Shown here: in pieces, positions 18,043-29,354 of the stretch
How positions within the stretch are numbered: the first letter of the stretch is position 1
Layout of the letters: each line of letters starts with the position of its first letter
Source of the DNA: Gp6-AA40 sp035263125
GTDB taxonomy: Bacteria; Acidobacteriota; Vicinamibacteria; Vicinamibacterales; UBA2999
Length of the DNA: 64,000 nt
NCBI GenBank assembly: GCA_035263125.1
Contig: DATFRP010000097.1
Coordinates: forward strand, 28,588 to 92,587
Reading direction: 5' to 3'
Program-made: the position numbers and the translations under genes
Notes under the pieces: model-generated
Database searches by the model: none
Told to the model about the DNA's origin: nothing
What the model saw: the letters and a program-made list of their open reading frames with translations, nothing else

Positions 18043-21000
18043 TCAGGGCGTGACCGCCGGAGCGGCGCTCGCCAGCAGCGCCTCGAACGCCGCCGGGTCG
18101 ACCGGCTTGGTCAGGTGCGTATCGAAGCCGGCCTCGCGTGCACGCTCTTTGTCGTGGTCCTGCCCCCAGCCGGTCAACGCCACGATCACGATGGCGTGAT
18201 CGAACGTGTGGCTGCGGATTTGACGGCATGCGCGATAGCCGTCGATGCCCGGCATGTCGATGTCGAGGAAGATGAAGTCGGGCTGGAATTCTCTGACCAC
18301 GTCGAGCCCGTCGATCGCATTCTTCGCCGTTCGTGCGACGCCTCCGAGCTGCTGGATCACCATCGACAAGGTCTCAGCTGCGTCTTCGTTGTCGTCGATG
18401 ATGACCGCACGGCATCGGATGCGATGGACCTCGGTGCGCGGGACCGGTGCGACCGGCTTGGCGCGCGACAGGGGCATCTTCATCACGAACGTGCTGCCAT
18501 GACCGGGTCCCTGGCTGTACGCGTCGATTGTGCCGCCGTGCAATTCCATGAGTCGCCTCGCGAGCGCGAGGCCGATGCCGAGGCCGCCGTGCCCGCTGCC
18601 GCGGTCGCCCTGGGCGAAGAGATCGAACACGCGCGGCAACACGTCCTTCGCGATGCCCATGCCGTTGTCGGTCACACTGATGGCCAGCTGCGCGTCCGGC
18701 ACGCCGCCAACCGCAAGCGTCAACGCTGATACGCGTATCCGCCCATGTGATGGCGTGAACTTCAACGCGTTGTGAATGACGTTCGACAGTACCTGCACGA
18801 AGCGCGTCGGGTCGACGTTGACGACGCACGGACGCTGTGGGAGCTCGAGGCTGAGATCGATCCTGTTCGCGTCGATCGCCAGACGCTGCGCATCGATGGC
18901 GCCTTGTACGAGTGCGTTGAGTGCGGTGGGGACTCGCTGCAGGACGATCTTGCCTGACGCGATCCGCGAGATGTCGAGCAGGTCGTCGATGAGTCGCACC
19001 ATGTGCGCGACCTGGCGTTCCATCAGCTCCCGCGTCTTCTTGACCGACTCCTGCGAGTCGCCTGCGAGACGTATCAGCTCCAGCCCGGTTCGGATCGGCG
19101 CCAGCGGGTTGCGCAGTTCATGGGCGAGCAGCGCCAGGAACTCGTCCTTTCGCGCGTCGGCTTCCCGCAGTTTGCGTTCAGATTCTTCGAGCTCCTCGCT
19201 CCGGCTCCTGAGCGCGGCGTCGGATTCCTTGCGAAGCCTCGCCAGTGCGAGTTGCGACCCGATGCGCGCCAGCAGATCGCGCGCGCTGAACGGCTTGACC
19301 AGGTAATCGTCGGCGCTGGCAGTGAGGCCTTCGATACGCGCTTCCTCGCCCGCCCGCGCCGAGAGCATGATCACCGGCAGCGATCGAAGGTGCTCGTCGC
19401 CGCGGATCGCGCTCAACAGGCCGAAGCCATCCAGGTTCGGCATCATCACATCGGTCAGGATCAGATCCGGTGGGTTCGCGCGGATGCGGTCGAGTGCCGT
19501 CTTCCCGTCGGGGACCGATTCGACGTGGTAGCTGGGCCTGAGGATCCGGCCGAGATACTCACGCATGTCGGCGTTGTCATCGGCCACAAGCACGCGCGCT
19601 CGCGGCTCCCGATCGGCGGTAATGGGGCCGCTGTCCGACAGTCCGCCGATGTCGATCGATGCGTGTTCCTCGCCTGTCGCCGGCAGCCATCGAAGGGCCT
19701 CCTCGACATACGGATTCGCGCCCACGCTGGTCGACGCGAGTTGTCGTCCGGCCGAGATCCGTTCGGGCGGCAGATGCGCGGTTCCGGTGCGGACGCGCAC
19801 GGTGAATGTCGTACCGTGGCCTTCCCGACTCGTCACCGCGACGTGACCGCCGTGAAGCCGAGCCAGTTCCTGCACGAGCGCCAGACCAATGCCCGTGCCT
19901 TCGAATGTTCGCGCCCTGTCGTTCTTGACGCGGTGGAAGCGTTGAAACACCAGGGGCAGGTCCGACTCGGGAATGCCGACGCCGGTATCGGTCACGGTCA
20001 GCTCGACGTGCTCCCCGCGCCAGCGAAGGCGAACCGTGATCGCGCCGTCGAAGGTGAACTTGAAGCCGTTGGACAGAAGATTGAGAACGATCTTCTCCCA
20101 CATGTCGCGATCGACGTAGACCGACTCGAGGAGCGGATCGCAGTCGACGACGAGCTCGAGGCCGGCCTTCTCGATCGTGGAGCGAAAGACACTTGCGAGC
20201 TCTGTCGTGTAGGCAGCCAGATCGGTCGGCTCGTAGCTCGCGTCGATGCGGCCCGCCTCGATGCGCGAGAAGTCGAGCAGCGTGTTGACCAGCTTCAACA
20301 GTCTGAGTGCATTGCGATGTGCGACCCGTGCCGCCCCGGTGATCTCCCCCGACACGCCTGTCGTGCTCGTGAGCAGATCCTCGAGCGGTCCGATCATGAG
20401 CGTCAGCGGCGTCCGGAATTCATGAGACACGTTCGAGAAGAAGGTGGTCTTCGCGCGGTCGAGCTCGGCGAGCGCTTCCGCTCGTCGACGCTCGGCTTCG
20501 CGCGCCTGCGCGTCGGCAAGGCCTGACGCAATCTGAGCGGCGATCAGCCTGAAGAACGTGCGGTAGTCGTCATCGAGCGCCCGCATCGGGCTGATCGCGG
20601 CAATCAGGATCGCCCGCGGGTGATGCTGCCCGGGCATCGTTATGGGAATCACCTTCGCGCTGGTCGGTGGAGCCTTCCACGCCCCCGTAGGCAGATCCGT
20701 AAAACGTTCCGTGAGATCGGTCAGCGTTTCGATTCGACTTGCGTGCGCGACGGTGCTCACGGTCCAGACGCCGGGACCGTCCTCGTCCAACCTGATCTCT
20801 GTGGGAGACGCGGCAGTGCCGCGCGCGATGCCGGCCGCCACTTTCAGGACGGCGACAGGGAGCCGCTCCTCGACCTGATAGATCATCGCAAACGGAATGT
20901 CCTGCGGATTCGCCGCGAGGATCGTCGCAGCCGCATCGAGCGTGGCGTCTTCGCTTTCGGCCCCTTTGCATCTGGCGGCCAGATCGCGGAGCGTTCGCAG

Positions 21001-21546
21001 CCGCCGCTCGCCGATCACTTTTTCAGTCGTTTCGATGACCGGGCAGAAGATTCCTGCGATCTTGCCTTCTTCGTCGTGGATGGGGCTGTAGGAGAACGAG
21101 AAATACGCCTCCTCCAGATAGCCGCGATCGATGTGCAACAGCAGGTCGCGTGATCGCGTCGGCTCGGCCTCCGTGAACACCTGCGAGAGCATCGGGCCGA
21201 TGACATCCCAGATCTCGGCCCAGACGGTCGCACCGGGCTGGCCGAGTGCCGCCGGATGTTTTTCGGGCCCGAGAATCTGACGGTACTCGTCGTTGTACAG
21301 AATCGCCAGCTCGGGTCCCCACCAGAGCACGATTGGAAATGCGCAATTCAGACACGTGCTGACGGACGTGCGCAGCGACTGCGACCAGCGCTCGACCGGC
21401 CCCAACGTCGTCCTGGACCAATCGAGCTGGCGCATGCGGGTCGCCATCTCGCTGTTTCCGGGAAAAACCGCTTGGAGTAGCTCCTCAGGCGCCGAGGTGG
21501 AACGATTCGAACGGACTGAGCGGCTGCGTCGAGACATCACGGACAA
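18043..21546 (-). CDS. Hybrid sensor kinase with two histidine kinase and two receiver modules
   Basis: 1167 aa, no clear membrane segment, so cytosolic sensing is likely. Order: PAS-like domain (about 55-180), GAF-like domain (about 190-345), first HisKA with His375 in SHEFRTPL and its ATPase (TDTGVGIP near 520, EGTGIGLAL near 550), first receiver with Asp699 in ILTDVMMPNLDG, coiled region, second HisKA with His809 in AHELRNPL and ATPase (TDNGMGIA near 960, GLGIGLAL near 990), second receiver with Asp1095 in FLDIDMPGIDG. This looks like two kinase-receiver units fused. No output domain or cognate regulator gene is adjacent. Neighbour plcN is upstream on the same strand, 142 bp away. Confidence 0.88.
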   Translation of the reverse strand: MSVMSRRSRSVRSNRSTSAPEELLQAVFPGNSEMATRMRQLDWSRTTLGPVERWSQSLRTSVSTCLNCAFPIVLWWGPELAILYNDEYRQILGPEKHPAALGQPGATVWAEIWDVIGPMLSQVFTEAEPTRSRDLLLHIDRGYLEEAYFSFSYSPIHDEEGKIAGIFCPVIETTEKVIGERRLRTLRDLAARCKGAESEDATLDAAATILAANPQDIPFAMIYQVEERLPVAVLKVAAGIARGTAASPTEIRLDEDGPGVWTVSTVAHASRIETLTDLTERFTDLPTGAWKAPPTSAKVIPITMPGQHHPRAILIAAISPMRALDDDYRTFFRLIAAQIASGLADAQAREAERRRAEALAELDRAKTTFFSNVSHEFRTPLTLMIGPLEDLLTSTTGVSGEITGAARVAHRNALRLLKLVNTLLDFSRIEAGRIDASYEPTDLAAYTTELASVFRSTIEKAGLELVVDCDPLLESVYVDRDMWEKIVLNLLSNGFKFTFDGAITVRLRWRGEHVELTVTDTGVGIPESDLPLVFQRFHRVKNDRARTFEGTGIGLALVQELARLHGGHVAVTSREGHGTTFTVRVRTGTAHLPPERISAGRQLASTSVGANPYVEEALRWLPATGEEHASIDIGGLSDSGPITADREPRARVLVADDNADMREYLGRILRPSYHVESVPDGKTALDRIRANPPDLILTDVMMPNLDGFGLLSAIRGDEHLRSLPVIMLSARAGEEARIEGLTASADDYLVKPFSARDLLARIGSQLALARLRKESDAALRSRSEELEESERKLREADARKDEFLALLAHELRNPLAPIRTGLELIRLAGDSQESVKKTRELMERQVAHMVRLIDDLLDISRIASGKIVLQRVPTALNALVQGAIDAQRLAIDANRIDLSLELPQRPCVVNVDPTRFVQVLSNVIHNALKFTPSHGRIRVSALTLAVGGVPDAQLAISVTDNGMGIAKDVLPRVFDLFAQGDRGSGHGGLGIGLALARRLMELHGGTIDAYSQGPGHGSTFVMKMPLSRAKPVAPVPRTEVHRIRCRAVIIDDNEDAAETLSMVIQQLGGVARTAKNAIDGLDVVREFQPDFIFLDIDMPGIDGYRACRQIRSHTFDHAIVIVALTGWGQDHDKERAREAGFDTHLTKPVDPAAFEALLASAAPAVTP

Positions 21547-21636
21547 GGCTGCCGGGCATTGTGTGTGCGTCGCGCGGCAAGGGGAATACTGGTTTCACCT
21601 GAGTCCGAGAATCGAAAGTAGCTGAGCTTGCCGGCT

Positions 21637-21664
21637 CATCTGCCCGCCTCAATTCGGGCAGATG
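21637..21664. terminator. Hairpin downstream of plcN
   Basis: CATCTGCCCG (21637-21646) and CGGGCAGATG (21655-21664) form a perfect 10-bp stem with an 8-base loop, 25 bp past the plcN stop. No U-run follows on the minus strand, so rho-independent termination is uncertain. Confidence 0.5.
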
Positions 21665-21688
21665 GTCGCCGACACCCGCGGCGAGGCG

Positions 21689-23779
21689 TTACAACAGGCC
21701 GCCCATGAGCGGATCGCTGATGCTGTCCTGCCCGTCCTCCACGTGCCCCGCGAACTGGCGCGCGAACTGCGGATCGCCCTGCACGCTGATCGCCAGGTCG
21801 TACCAGCCGCTCGTGCGAATCAGCGACCAGCGCCCCGAGTCGGACTCGCCGGGACCAAGCACGATCTGCGTGCTCCGCGACGAATATCTGTTCACGACGT
21901 GGACGATGGCTATCTGTGATCCCCGATTGACGATCGTCAGCTCGATGGTGTTCCCGTCGTACTGCTCGCGGATATCGAGATTCGCTCGGCGAGGGCCCGA
22001 GACATCCCCTTTGAAGGCGCGGAAGAATCCATTCGGTCCGTACACCGACAGGTCGTAGTCCGAGGTCCCGATTGACCACGAATCGGCGACCTGCTTGTGG
22101 GACTCGACGGTGTAGGTCCGCGGTGCCTGCGCAGCATTGCCCGAACGGACCTGGAAGACAGCCGCCGCCTCCCCGGAGTTGTGGAAGTGGATCTCGAACG
22201 AGCGGTCCGCTTCGTCGAGGAGACCGTGCGAGCGCAGCTCATAGGGGAGCGCGCGCGCCGGACGCACCCCTGGTTCCTGCTTCGGCACATGCGGATTGGC
22301 CGGCAGCACGGGGACCTCGTCGTCGTGAAACACCAGGTCGATCGGCTTCAGGTCGTCGGTGTTGGGCAGAGTGAAGCGCCGTGAGGAGTTGGGCGTCTTG
22401 AAGTCGAACGCACTCGTGAGGTCGCCAACCACAGCGCGCCGCCACGGCGTAATGTTGCTCTCGATCAAATCGGGGCGGTGATGTGCGAACCTGGCCTCGA
22501 GGAACCGGATCAGCGACGTGTGGTCGAAAAGCTGTGAGTTCACCCACCCGCCTCTGCTCCAGGGCGACACGATCAGCATCGGCACGCGGATCCCGAGTCC
22601 GTACGGGCCGGCGGGATGCACCGCATCTCCCTCGAAGATCTCGTCGGTGATCGCGACCGTCGACAATCCTTCGGCTGGCGTCTGCGGTGGTGTCGGCGGG
22701 ACGAGGTGGTCGAAGAAACCGCCCTCTTCGTCGTACGTGATGAAGAGGACCATCTTGCTCCACACCTCCGGATTCGACGCCAGGATGTTGACGACCTGCG
22801 ACACGTACCAGGTGCCGAAGTCCGGCTCCCAGTTCGGGTGCTCGGAGTACGCCTCGGGTGCGACGATCCACGAGACCTGCGGAAGCGTGCCGTTCTTCAC
22901 ATCCTCGCGGAAGATGTCCATCAAGTGGTTCGGGTCGCGACCGAATGACTGGATGTTCGTTCCGGTTTTGGCTCTGTCTGCCAGCGGCGTGTGCGGAAGC
23001 GCGTTCTGATACTGGTGGAAGTAGAGGAGCGAGTTGTCGCCGTAATTCCCGATGTACGAGTCGCTGGTCCACCCCCAGAACCCGGGCGCATCGAGGCCGA
23101 CACCCTGGTCCTGATAGATCTTCCAGGAGATGCCAGCCCGTTCGAGGCGCTCGGGATAGGTCGACCAGTCGTAACCGAGTTCGGCGTTGGTGATGACCGG
23201 CCCGCCGTTTTGACCGTCGTTGCCGACCCATCCCGTCCACATGTGATAGCGATTCGGATCGGTCGGCCCCAGGAGCGAGCAGTGGTAGTTGTCGCAGATC
23301 GTGAAGGCATCAGCGAGCGCGTATTGCCACGGCAGGTCCTTCCTCGTGTGATAGGTCATGCTCGCGACGAGCTTCTGCGGAATCCACTGGTCGTACCGTC
23401 CGCCGTTCCAGGCGCCGTGGGTGTCGTTCCATCCGTGCGGGGGATCGGGAAGGAACGTCTGCCCGAGATCCTGTACGTCGGGACGAAACGGCAGGATCAC
23501 TTTGCCGGTGCCATCGGGCTGATGCCACACCGGATCTCCCGACGGCAGCGTGACCGCGCGGGGATCGGAGAAGCCACGAACGCCTCGCAGCACGCCGAAG
23601 TAATGATCGAAGGACCGGTTCTCCTGCATCAGGAAGATGATGTGCTCGACGTCGGCGATCGATTCCGTCCGGTTGTGCGCGGGAATCGCAAGCGCTCGAT
23701 TCAGGTCGGCAGGCATCGCAGCGGCGAGCGAGGAAGAGCCGATCAATTTCAGAAATGTGCGGCGGTCGGTGTTGTGCAT
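21689..23779 (-). CDS. plcN: Tat-exported phosphocholine-specific phospholipase C
   Basis: 696 aa, the size of non-haemolytic PlcN/PlcH-type enzymes. Twin-arginine signal DRRTFLKLIGSSSLAAA at residues 5-21. Phosphoesterase domain: EHIIFLMQENRSFDHYFG near residue 45 (metal/active-site Asn and His), ITYDEEGGFFDHLVPPTPP near 345, and VPMLIVSPWSRGGWV; two C-terminal beta-sandwich repeats follow (about 490-690). The enzyme hydrolyses phosphatidylcholine or sphingomyelin to diacylglycerol/ceramide and phosphocholine outside the cytoplasm, for phosphate or carbon scavenging. Phosphate-regulation sites were not recognised. Confidence 0.86.
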   Translation of the reverse strand: MHNTDRRTFLKLIGSSSLAAAMPADLNRALAIPAHNRTESIADVEHIIFLMQENRSFDHYFGVLRGVRGFSDPRAVTLPSGDPVWHQPDGTGKVILPFRPDVQDLGQTFLPDPPHGWNDTHGAWNGGRYDQWIPQKLVASMTYHTRKDLPWQYALADAFTICDNYHCSLLGPTDPNRYHMWTGWVGNDGQNGGPVITNAELGYDWSTYPERLERAGISWKIYQDQGVGLDAPGFWGWTSDSYIGNYGDNSLLYFHQYQNALPHTPLADRAKTGTNIQSFGRDPNHLMDIFREDVKNGTLPQVSWIVAPEAYSEHPNWEPDFGTWYVSQVVNILASNPEVWSKMVLFITYDEEGGFFDHLVPPTPPQTPAEGLSTVAITDEIFEGDAVHPAGPYGLGIRVPMLIVSPWSRGGWVNSQLFDHTSLIRFLEARFAHHRPDLIESNITPWRRAVVGDLTSAFDFKTPNSSRRFTLPNTDDLKPIDLVFHDDEVPVLPANPHVPKQEPGVRPARALPYELRSHGLLDEADRSFEIHFHNSGEAAAVFQVRSGNAAQAPRTYTVESHKQVADSWSIGTSDYDLSVYGPNGFFRAFKGDVSGPRRANLDIREQYDGNTIELTIVNRGSQIAIVHVVNRYSSRSTQIVLGPGESDSGRWSLIRTSGWYDLAISVQGDPQFARQFAGHVEDGQDSISDPLMGGLL

Positions 23780-23824
23780 ATGACGGGGGAGGCTAGCAGG
23801 GCGATATTGAGAAGGTGTGTCCCC

Positions 23825-23865
23825 CGTTCGATGTTTTGGTATCGGCCGTTCGATGTTCCGGTAAC
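23825..23865. promoter_or_regulatory. Two direct repeats in the plcN upstream region
   Basis: CGTTCGATGTTTTGGTATC at 23825 is repeated at 23847 as CGTTCGATGTTCCGGTAAC, spaced 22 bp (two helical turns), between the divergent plcN and aminotransferase genes. Equal spacing on one face of the helix suggests a regulator binding site. The regulator is unknown. Confidence 0.35.
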
Positions 23866-23923
23866 TTGCAAGAGCGCTGCATGCGCCGAGGCTTGGCGCG
23901 GGTGCGGGTGGTAGAGTGTGCCT

Positions 23924-24913
23924 ATGGCAGTCTCACAGATGAATCTTCGGATGCTGTCTGCCGACGACGTGCTTGCCGGCCTGCATGACATCCGCAAACG
24001 GCAGCCGGTGAAGTACTCGGCGTTCTATTCGAGTCAGTTGGGCGGCATCGTCACGGATCCGGCGCTGATGGTGATTCCGTTCGACGATCACATCGTGCAT
24101 CGCGGACACGGGATCTTCGACACGGCCGGCCTGGTGAACGGACGCATCTACGATCTCGAGGCACACCTCGATCGCTTCCTCGGGTCTGCGGAGCGCTCGA
24201 AGCTCACGCTGCCCGGCTCGCGCGACGAGATGCGCAGCATCATCGTCAGCACCACTGCAGCCAGCGGGCTGCGCGATGGTGCCATTCGCTACTGGTTGTC
24301 GTCAGGGCCGGGCAGCCTCGAACTGAGTCCTGCCGCGGGCGCGAAGCCCGGCTTCTTCGTGATGATCTTCGGAGGTCTGTCGTATCCGGAGCGGTGGTAC
24401 ACCGAAGGCCTGCGAGTGATGACGACGACCTACCCGATCAAGCCCCCGCTCTATGCGATCACGAAGGCGACCAACTACCTCCCGAACGTGCTGATGCAGA
24501 TGGAGGCAAAAGAACGCGGCCTCGACAACGGCGTATTCATCGACGAGGCCGGGTACGTGGGCGAGAGCTCGAACATGAACGTGGCGTTCGTCATGAAGGA
24601 CGGTGTCCTGCGCCACCCCAGATTCGAGCGTGTGCTGGCTGGATGCACGTCGCTGCGGCTGCTGGACCTCGCTCCCTCACTGGTCGGGAAAGGCGTGATC
24701 ACGGGCGTCGACGTCGGCGACGTCCCCGTGGCCGATGCGCGCGCCGCACGCGAGATGTTCCTCATCGGCAGCTCGGTCAAAATCGCGCCCATTGTCGAAT
24801 GGGACGGGCAACCGATCGGAGACGGAAAGCCGGGCCCGGTTTCAAAGGCGCTGCTGCAGTTGATCGAAAACGACATGCGCACGGGAGATCGATTGATCGA
24901 CGTCCCGTACTAG
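23924..24913 (+). CDS. Class IV PLP-dependent aminotransferase (branched-chain/D-amino-acid type)
   Basis: 329 aa from ATG 23924; a later ATG at 23939 is possible and a GTG lies at 23918. Fold-type IV: substrate region DDHIVHRGHGIFDTAGL near residue 55-70, PLP lysine Lys181 in YAITKATNYLPNV, and the Glu of GVFIDEAGYVGESSNMNV. The family includes branched-chain aminotransferase, D-amino-acid transaminase and aminodeoxychorismate lyase; the sequence alone does not decide. It stands alone, divergent from plcN. Confidence 0.8.
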   Translation: MAVSQMNLRMLSADDVLAGLHDIRKRQPVKYSAFYSSQLGGIVTDPALMVIPFDDHIVHRGHGIFDTAGLVNGRIYDLEAHLDRFLGSAERSKLTLPGSRDEMRSIIVSTTAASGLRDGAIRYWLSSGPGSLELSPAAGAKPGFFVMIFGGLSYPERWYTEGLRVMTTTYPIKPPLYAITKATNYLPNVLMQMEAKERGLDNGVFIDEAGYVGESSNMNVAFVMKDGVLRHPRFERVLAGCTSLRLLDLAPSLVGKGVITGVDVGDVPVADARAAREMFLIGSSVKIAPIVEWDGQPIGDGKPGPVSKALLQLIENDMRTGDRLIDVPY

Positions 24914-24956
24914 TACGTCGGCGTCCAGCCCGCGATGATGATGAAGACGCGCATCG

Positions 24957-25425
24957 TCACTTGCAGGTCGACGCGAGCTTCTGCACGAACTCGACGCTCA
25001 ACGTCGGCGGGTTGCTCGCCGGAGCCTCTGACGTAGGCGGCTTGATCTCACCCGAAATCTCGACCTTCGCGTTCACGAACGGTGAGAACTGGCTCTCGAG
25101 CCCTTCGAGTCGATACGTCGGACTCGACGTCGCGGTCGCGAGCTCGGAGCCGCCCGTTCCTGGAGGCAGTCGGTCCACGCGCGTCGCGCCGATCAGAACA
25201 AATCGAGAGCCCGACGGTACATTCGGGTCCGGAGTCTCCGTTGCGCCTGCGCTCTTCGGCGCGGCACGCAGGCAGCCGGTCAACGCAACGCGATCGCTGA
25301 GAGCAGGTGGCGCCGGCTGCTCCGTTCCCGGCGTGGGATTGCCTCCCACCACCAGCTTGCCGCCGACTTGCGCCGCGGCACCAAGAGTCGACACAACGAT
25401 CAGCGCGACGACCGACGGCATTCTG

Positions 25426-25436
<11 letters not shown>
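24957..25436 (-). CDS. Small exported protein of unknown function
   Basis: 159 aa with signal peptide (PSVVALIVVSTLGAAAQ). Mature part is Pro/Thr-rich, then holds the pattern VALTGCL...FVLIGA...YRLEGLESQF...VEISGEI, which resembles a group of small secreted acidobacterial proteins (OB-fold-like 'GCL ... Y.L.G ... VE(V/I).G'). Function unknown. Its start codon overlaps the end of the cytochrome/monooxygenase-like gene by 11 bp, so both are co-translated and probably act together outside the cytoplasm. Confidence 0.65.
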
Positions 25437-26814
<1,378 letters not shown>

Positions 26815-26836
26815 GAGCCTCCTGAGCGTACGTAGT

Positions 26837-26854
26837 GTCCGCCTTCAGGCGGAC
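26837..26854. repeat. GTCCGCCT hairpin
   Basis: GTCCGCCT (26837-26844) pairs with AGGCGGAC (26847-26854), preceded by GTACGTAGT. It is a variant of the GGCCGCCT hairpin family and lies between two genes on the minus strand. Confidence 0.6.
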
Positions 26855-26888
26855 CCGCACGAACGCAGACGCAGCAGACGCAAGCGTT

Positions 26889-27860
26889 CTATTTGTCCGC
26901 CCCCTCGGCATCGCGCTTCCGACCGAAACTCAGCGAGTTTCTCATCGCGTAGTTTCCTTCGTTGCACGAGTATTCGAACATCTGATAGGTGTCGTCGCGG
27001 TTGAGCGGAAGCGCCACGGTCCACGGCTTGGAGTAGACCTTCGGGTCCTCGATCGTCACCTTGTAGTCGATCGTGTTCGCGTCGATACGGGTGAACCGTT
27101 CGACCACGTGCATCGCTTCCGACTGCGGAATACCGCGGATCCGTCCCGTTGCCGCGCTGGTCGCGATCGATCCCTTGTTGTTGTAGTTGGTGCTCTCGAC
27201 GACGAGTGTCTCGCCTTCCCAGTGCCCGCGCGGCTCGCCGTTCCACTGCTTGATCCCCTCGCCGAGGCGTGGACGGCCATCGATCGGGATGATCCGCGTT
27301 TCGTGGATCATCTCGAACACCATCACGACCGCTCCGGGAATCTGGATGATCTGATACGCGTTGTTGTAGCCAGCGGGAAACATGCCGGCGGGATAGCCGC
27401 GCGTGATACAGCGCACCCACGGTGTCTCGTGTTCCGGCGCGTCGGGAAGATGCGCGAGATCGTAGTCGCGCTTGTCTTCTGCCCACTTCATCACCGGCAC
27501 ACGGCCGTCGGGTGGATCGACGACCATCGCACGGCGACGTACGCTGACCTTGTGATTGTGATCGGCGAACTCCGACGCCGGGCCGACGTTGGCTGCTGCC
27601 GCTGCGGCGGCCGCGGCCTGTGGGGGCTGCGGCGCGGGCTGCGCGACCGGCGCTTCAAACGGCGTGCTGTCGAAGTTGAGCCAGATGCCTTGAATGTCGG
27701 GCTGACCATCCGGCGTACGGGTTGGAGTCCAGTGGGTCGCTGCGGATGCGGCGGCCGTGGTGGCTGCGGGCTTCGACGCTGACTGCGCGCGCGTATCGGC
27801 GCTGAAGATCGCGATCGTCAGCGCGATTGTGACCAGTAACACCCAAGGTCGGGACGTCAT
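26889..27860 (-). CDS. Exported acidobacterial-type protein of unknown function
   Basis: 323 aa from ATG 27860, chosen because AGGGAGGG lies 5-12 bases upstream and the signal peptide PWVLLVTIALTIAIFSADTRA starts right after; an upstream ATG at 27920 gives a poor N-terminus. After an Ala-rich linker (AAAAAAAAAN) come TRTPDGQPDIQGIWLNFDST, a Trp-containing GHWEGETLVVEST and YTMVRIDAN-like FTRIDANTIDYKV. This 'PDLQGIW ... GHWEGDTLVV' layout is frequent in secreted proteins of Acidobacteria, whose function is unknown. No catalytic motif is visible. Confidence 0.68.
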   Translation of the reverse strand: MTSRPWVLLVTIALTIAIFSADTRAQSASKPAATTAAASAATHWTPTRTPDGQPDIQGIWLNFDSTPFEAPVAQPAPQPPQAAAAAAAAANVGPASEFADHNHKVSVRRRAMVVDPPDGRVPVMKWAEDKRDYDLAHLPDAPEHETPWVRCITRGYPAGMFPAGYNNAYQIIQIPGAVVMVFEMIHETRIIPIDGRPRLGEGIKQWNGEPRGHWEGETLVVESTNYNNKGSIATSAATGRIRGIPQSEAMHVVERFTRIDANTIDYKVTIEDPKVYSKPWTVALPLNRDDTYQMFEYSCNEGNYAMRNSLSFGRKRDAEGADK

Positions 27861-27945
27861 GAGTAGCCCTCCCTGGGGCGCAATCTTACCCCGTTCACCG
27901 TAGTACACTGCGATCTTCATACAGCGCTCCCAAGGACTCTACTCA

Positions 27946-29349
27946 GTGGCCGAGGCCGGGGTTTCAACCAGTTCAGCACGAAAGTTCGACAGATCCATCG
28001 TCGAAGGTCCGATTGGCGCCGCGGTCTGGAAGCTCGCCTGGCCGACGATGCTGCAGAACGCCATTGCGGGCCTCCAGGGCATCATCGACCACGCGATGGT
28101 CGGCCACTTCGTCGGCTACACCGCGAATGCGGCGATCGGCGTCAGCTGGCAGATCATCCTCGTCGTCATCGTCTTCATCAGCTCGACGTTCACCGGCATG
28201 GCCGTGCTGGTCGCGCGCTTTGCGGGTGCCAACCAGCCCGACAAAGTGAACCGCGTCGTCTATCAGGCATTCCTGACGGCATTCGGTCTGTCGCTCATCC
28301 TGGCCGCAATCGGGTACTTCGCGTCGCCGGCGTTGCTGCGGCTCGTCAACGCCGCGCCCAATGTCCAGGCGGAGGCGCTGCCGTTCCTTCGGGCGATGTT
28401 CATGGGCGTCTTCGGCATGATGATGTTCTTCATGCTGAGCGGCGCGTTCCGCGCCGCCGGCGATCCGCGGACGCCGCTGCGCCTCGGCGTCATCATGACG
28501 ATCCTGACAATCGTCTTCAACGTCCTGCTCATCCCGGCGTTCGGCACCATCGGCGCGGCATACGGCACCATCGCCAGCAGCACGAGTGTGTCGTGCTATG
28601 GCATCTGGCGCATCATGCGATCGGGATCGGTGATCCATTTCGATCGAAGCATGGACAAGCGTCCGGACTTCGGGATCATCCGATCGCTCTTCCGCTTCGG
28701 CCTGCCTGCTGGCGTGCAGGGCATCGCGATGAACATCGGCGGCGTGTTCATGCTGCGCTTCATCGGCTCGCTCGAGGAGAGCGCCGCCGCCCAGGCCGCC
28801 TACGCCGTGGGGTACACGGAGCTGTTCTCGCTGATCACGTGGACGTCAGTCGGCCTGATGGGCGCATCGGCGACGATCGCGGGTCAGAATCTGGGCGCAG
28901 GAAACCCGGAGCGCGCGATGGACGGCGTGAGGATGGCCTCGCGAATCGGATTCGCGGTCGCCGCCGGAATCGGTCTGCTGTTCATCCTGATTCCGTCGTA
29001 CCTGCTCGCGATCTTCGGCATGAAGGATCCGGTGGTGCTCTCGATCGCCCAGCTGCTGCTGCGATTCCTGAGCGTCTCTGGCCTTTTCATCACCGTGGCG
29101 CTCAGTTACACCGGCGGCCTGCAGGGTACGGGCGACACGCGCAGCCCGCTATGGATCTCGATCATCTCGCAGGTGATCGTGCCGCTCGGCCTCTGCTCGA
29201 TCTTCCAGGCGACTTACGGCCTCGACCCCTTCCACATCTGGACCGCCATCCTCGTCGGCCACATCACGCGTGCGTCATTGAGTGTCTTGCGGTTCCGACA
29301 GGGGAAGTGGCGGGCCATTGCGGTCGATATAGAACCGGCCAGGCCCTGA
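27946..29349 (+). CDS. MATE family multidrug efflux transporter
   Basis: 467 aa with about 12 hydrophobic segments. MATE family: N-terminal IVEGPIGAAVWKLAWPTM, GLQGIIDHAMVGHFVG, ASATIAGQNLGAGNPERA around residue 310 and SYTGGLQGTGDTRSPLW near 390. These inner-membrane pumps export cationic drugs or metabolites using Na+ or H+. Start is GTG 27946 with AAGGA ten bases upstream. No regulator is adjacent. The first S23-cassette repeat begins six bases after its stop. Confidence 0.88.
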   Translation: MAEAGVSTSSARKFDRSIVEGPIGAAVWKLAWPTMLQNAIAGLQGIIDHAMVGHFVGYTANAAIGVSWQIILVVIVFISSTFTGMAVLVARFAGANQPDKVNRVVYQAFLTAFGLSLILAAIGYFASPALLRLVNAAPNVQAEALPFLRAMFMGVFGMMMFFMLSGAFRAAGDPRTPLRLGVIMTILTIVFNVLLIPAFGTIGAAYGTIASSTSVSCYGIWRIMRSGSVIHFDRSMDKRPDFGIIRSLFRFGLPAGVQGIAMNIGGVFMLRFIGSLEESAAAQAAYAVGYTELFSLITWTSVGLMGASATIAGQNLGAGNPERAMDGVRMASRIGFAVAAGIGLLFILIPSYLLAIFGMKDPVVLSIAQLLLRFLSVSGLFITVALSYTGGLQGTGDTRSPLWISIISQVIVPLGLCSIFQATYGLDPFHIWTAILVGHITRASLSVLRFRQGKWRAIAVDIEPARP

Positions 29350-29354
29350 GTCGC

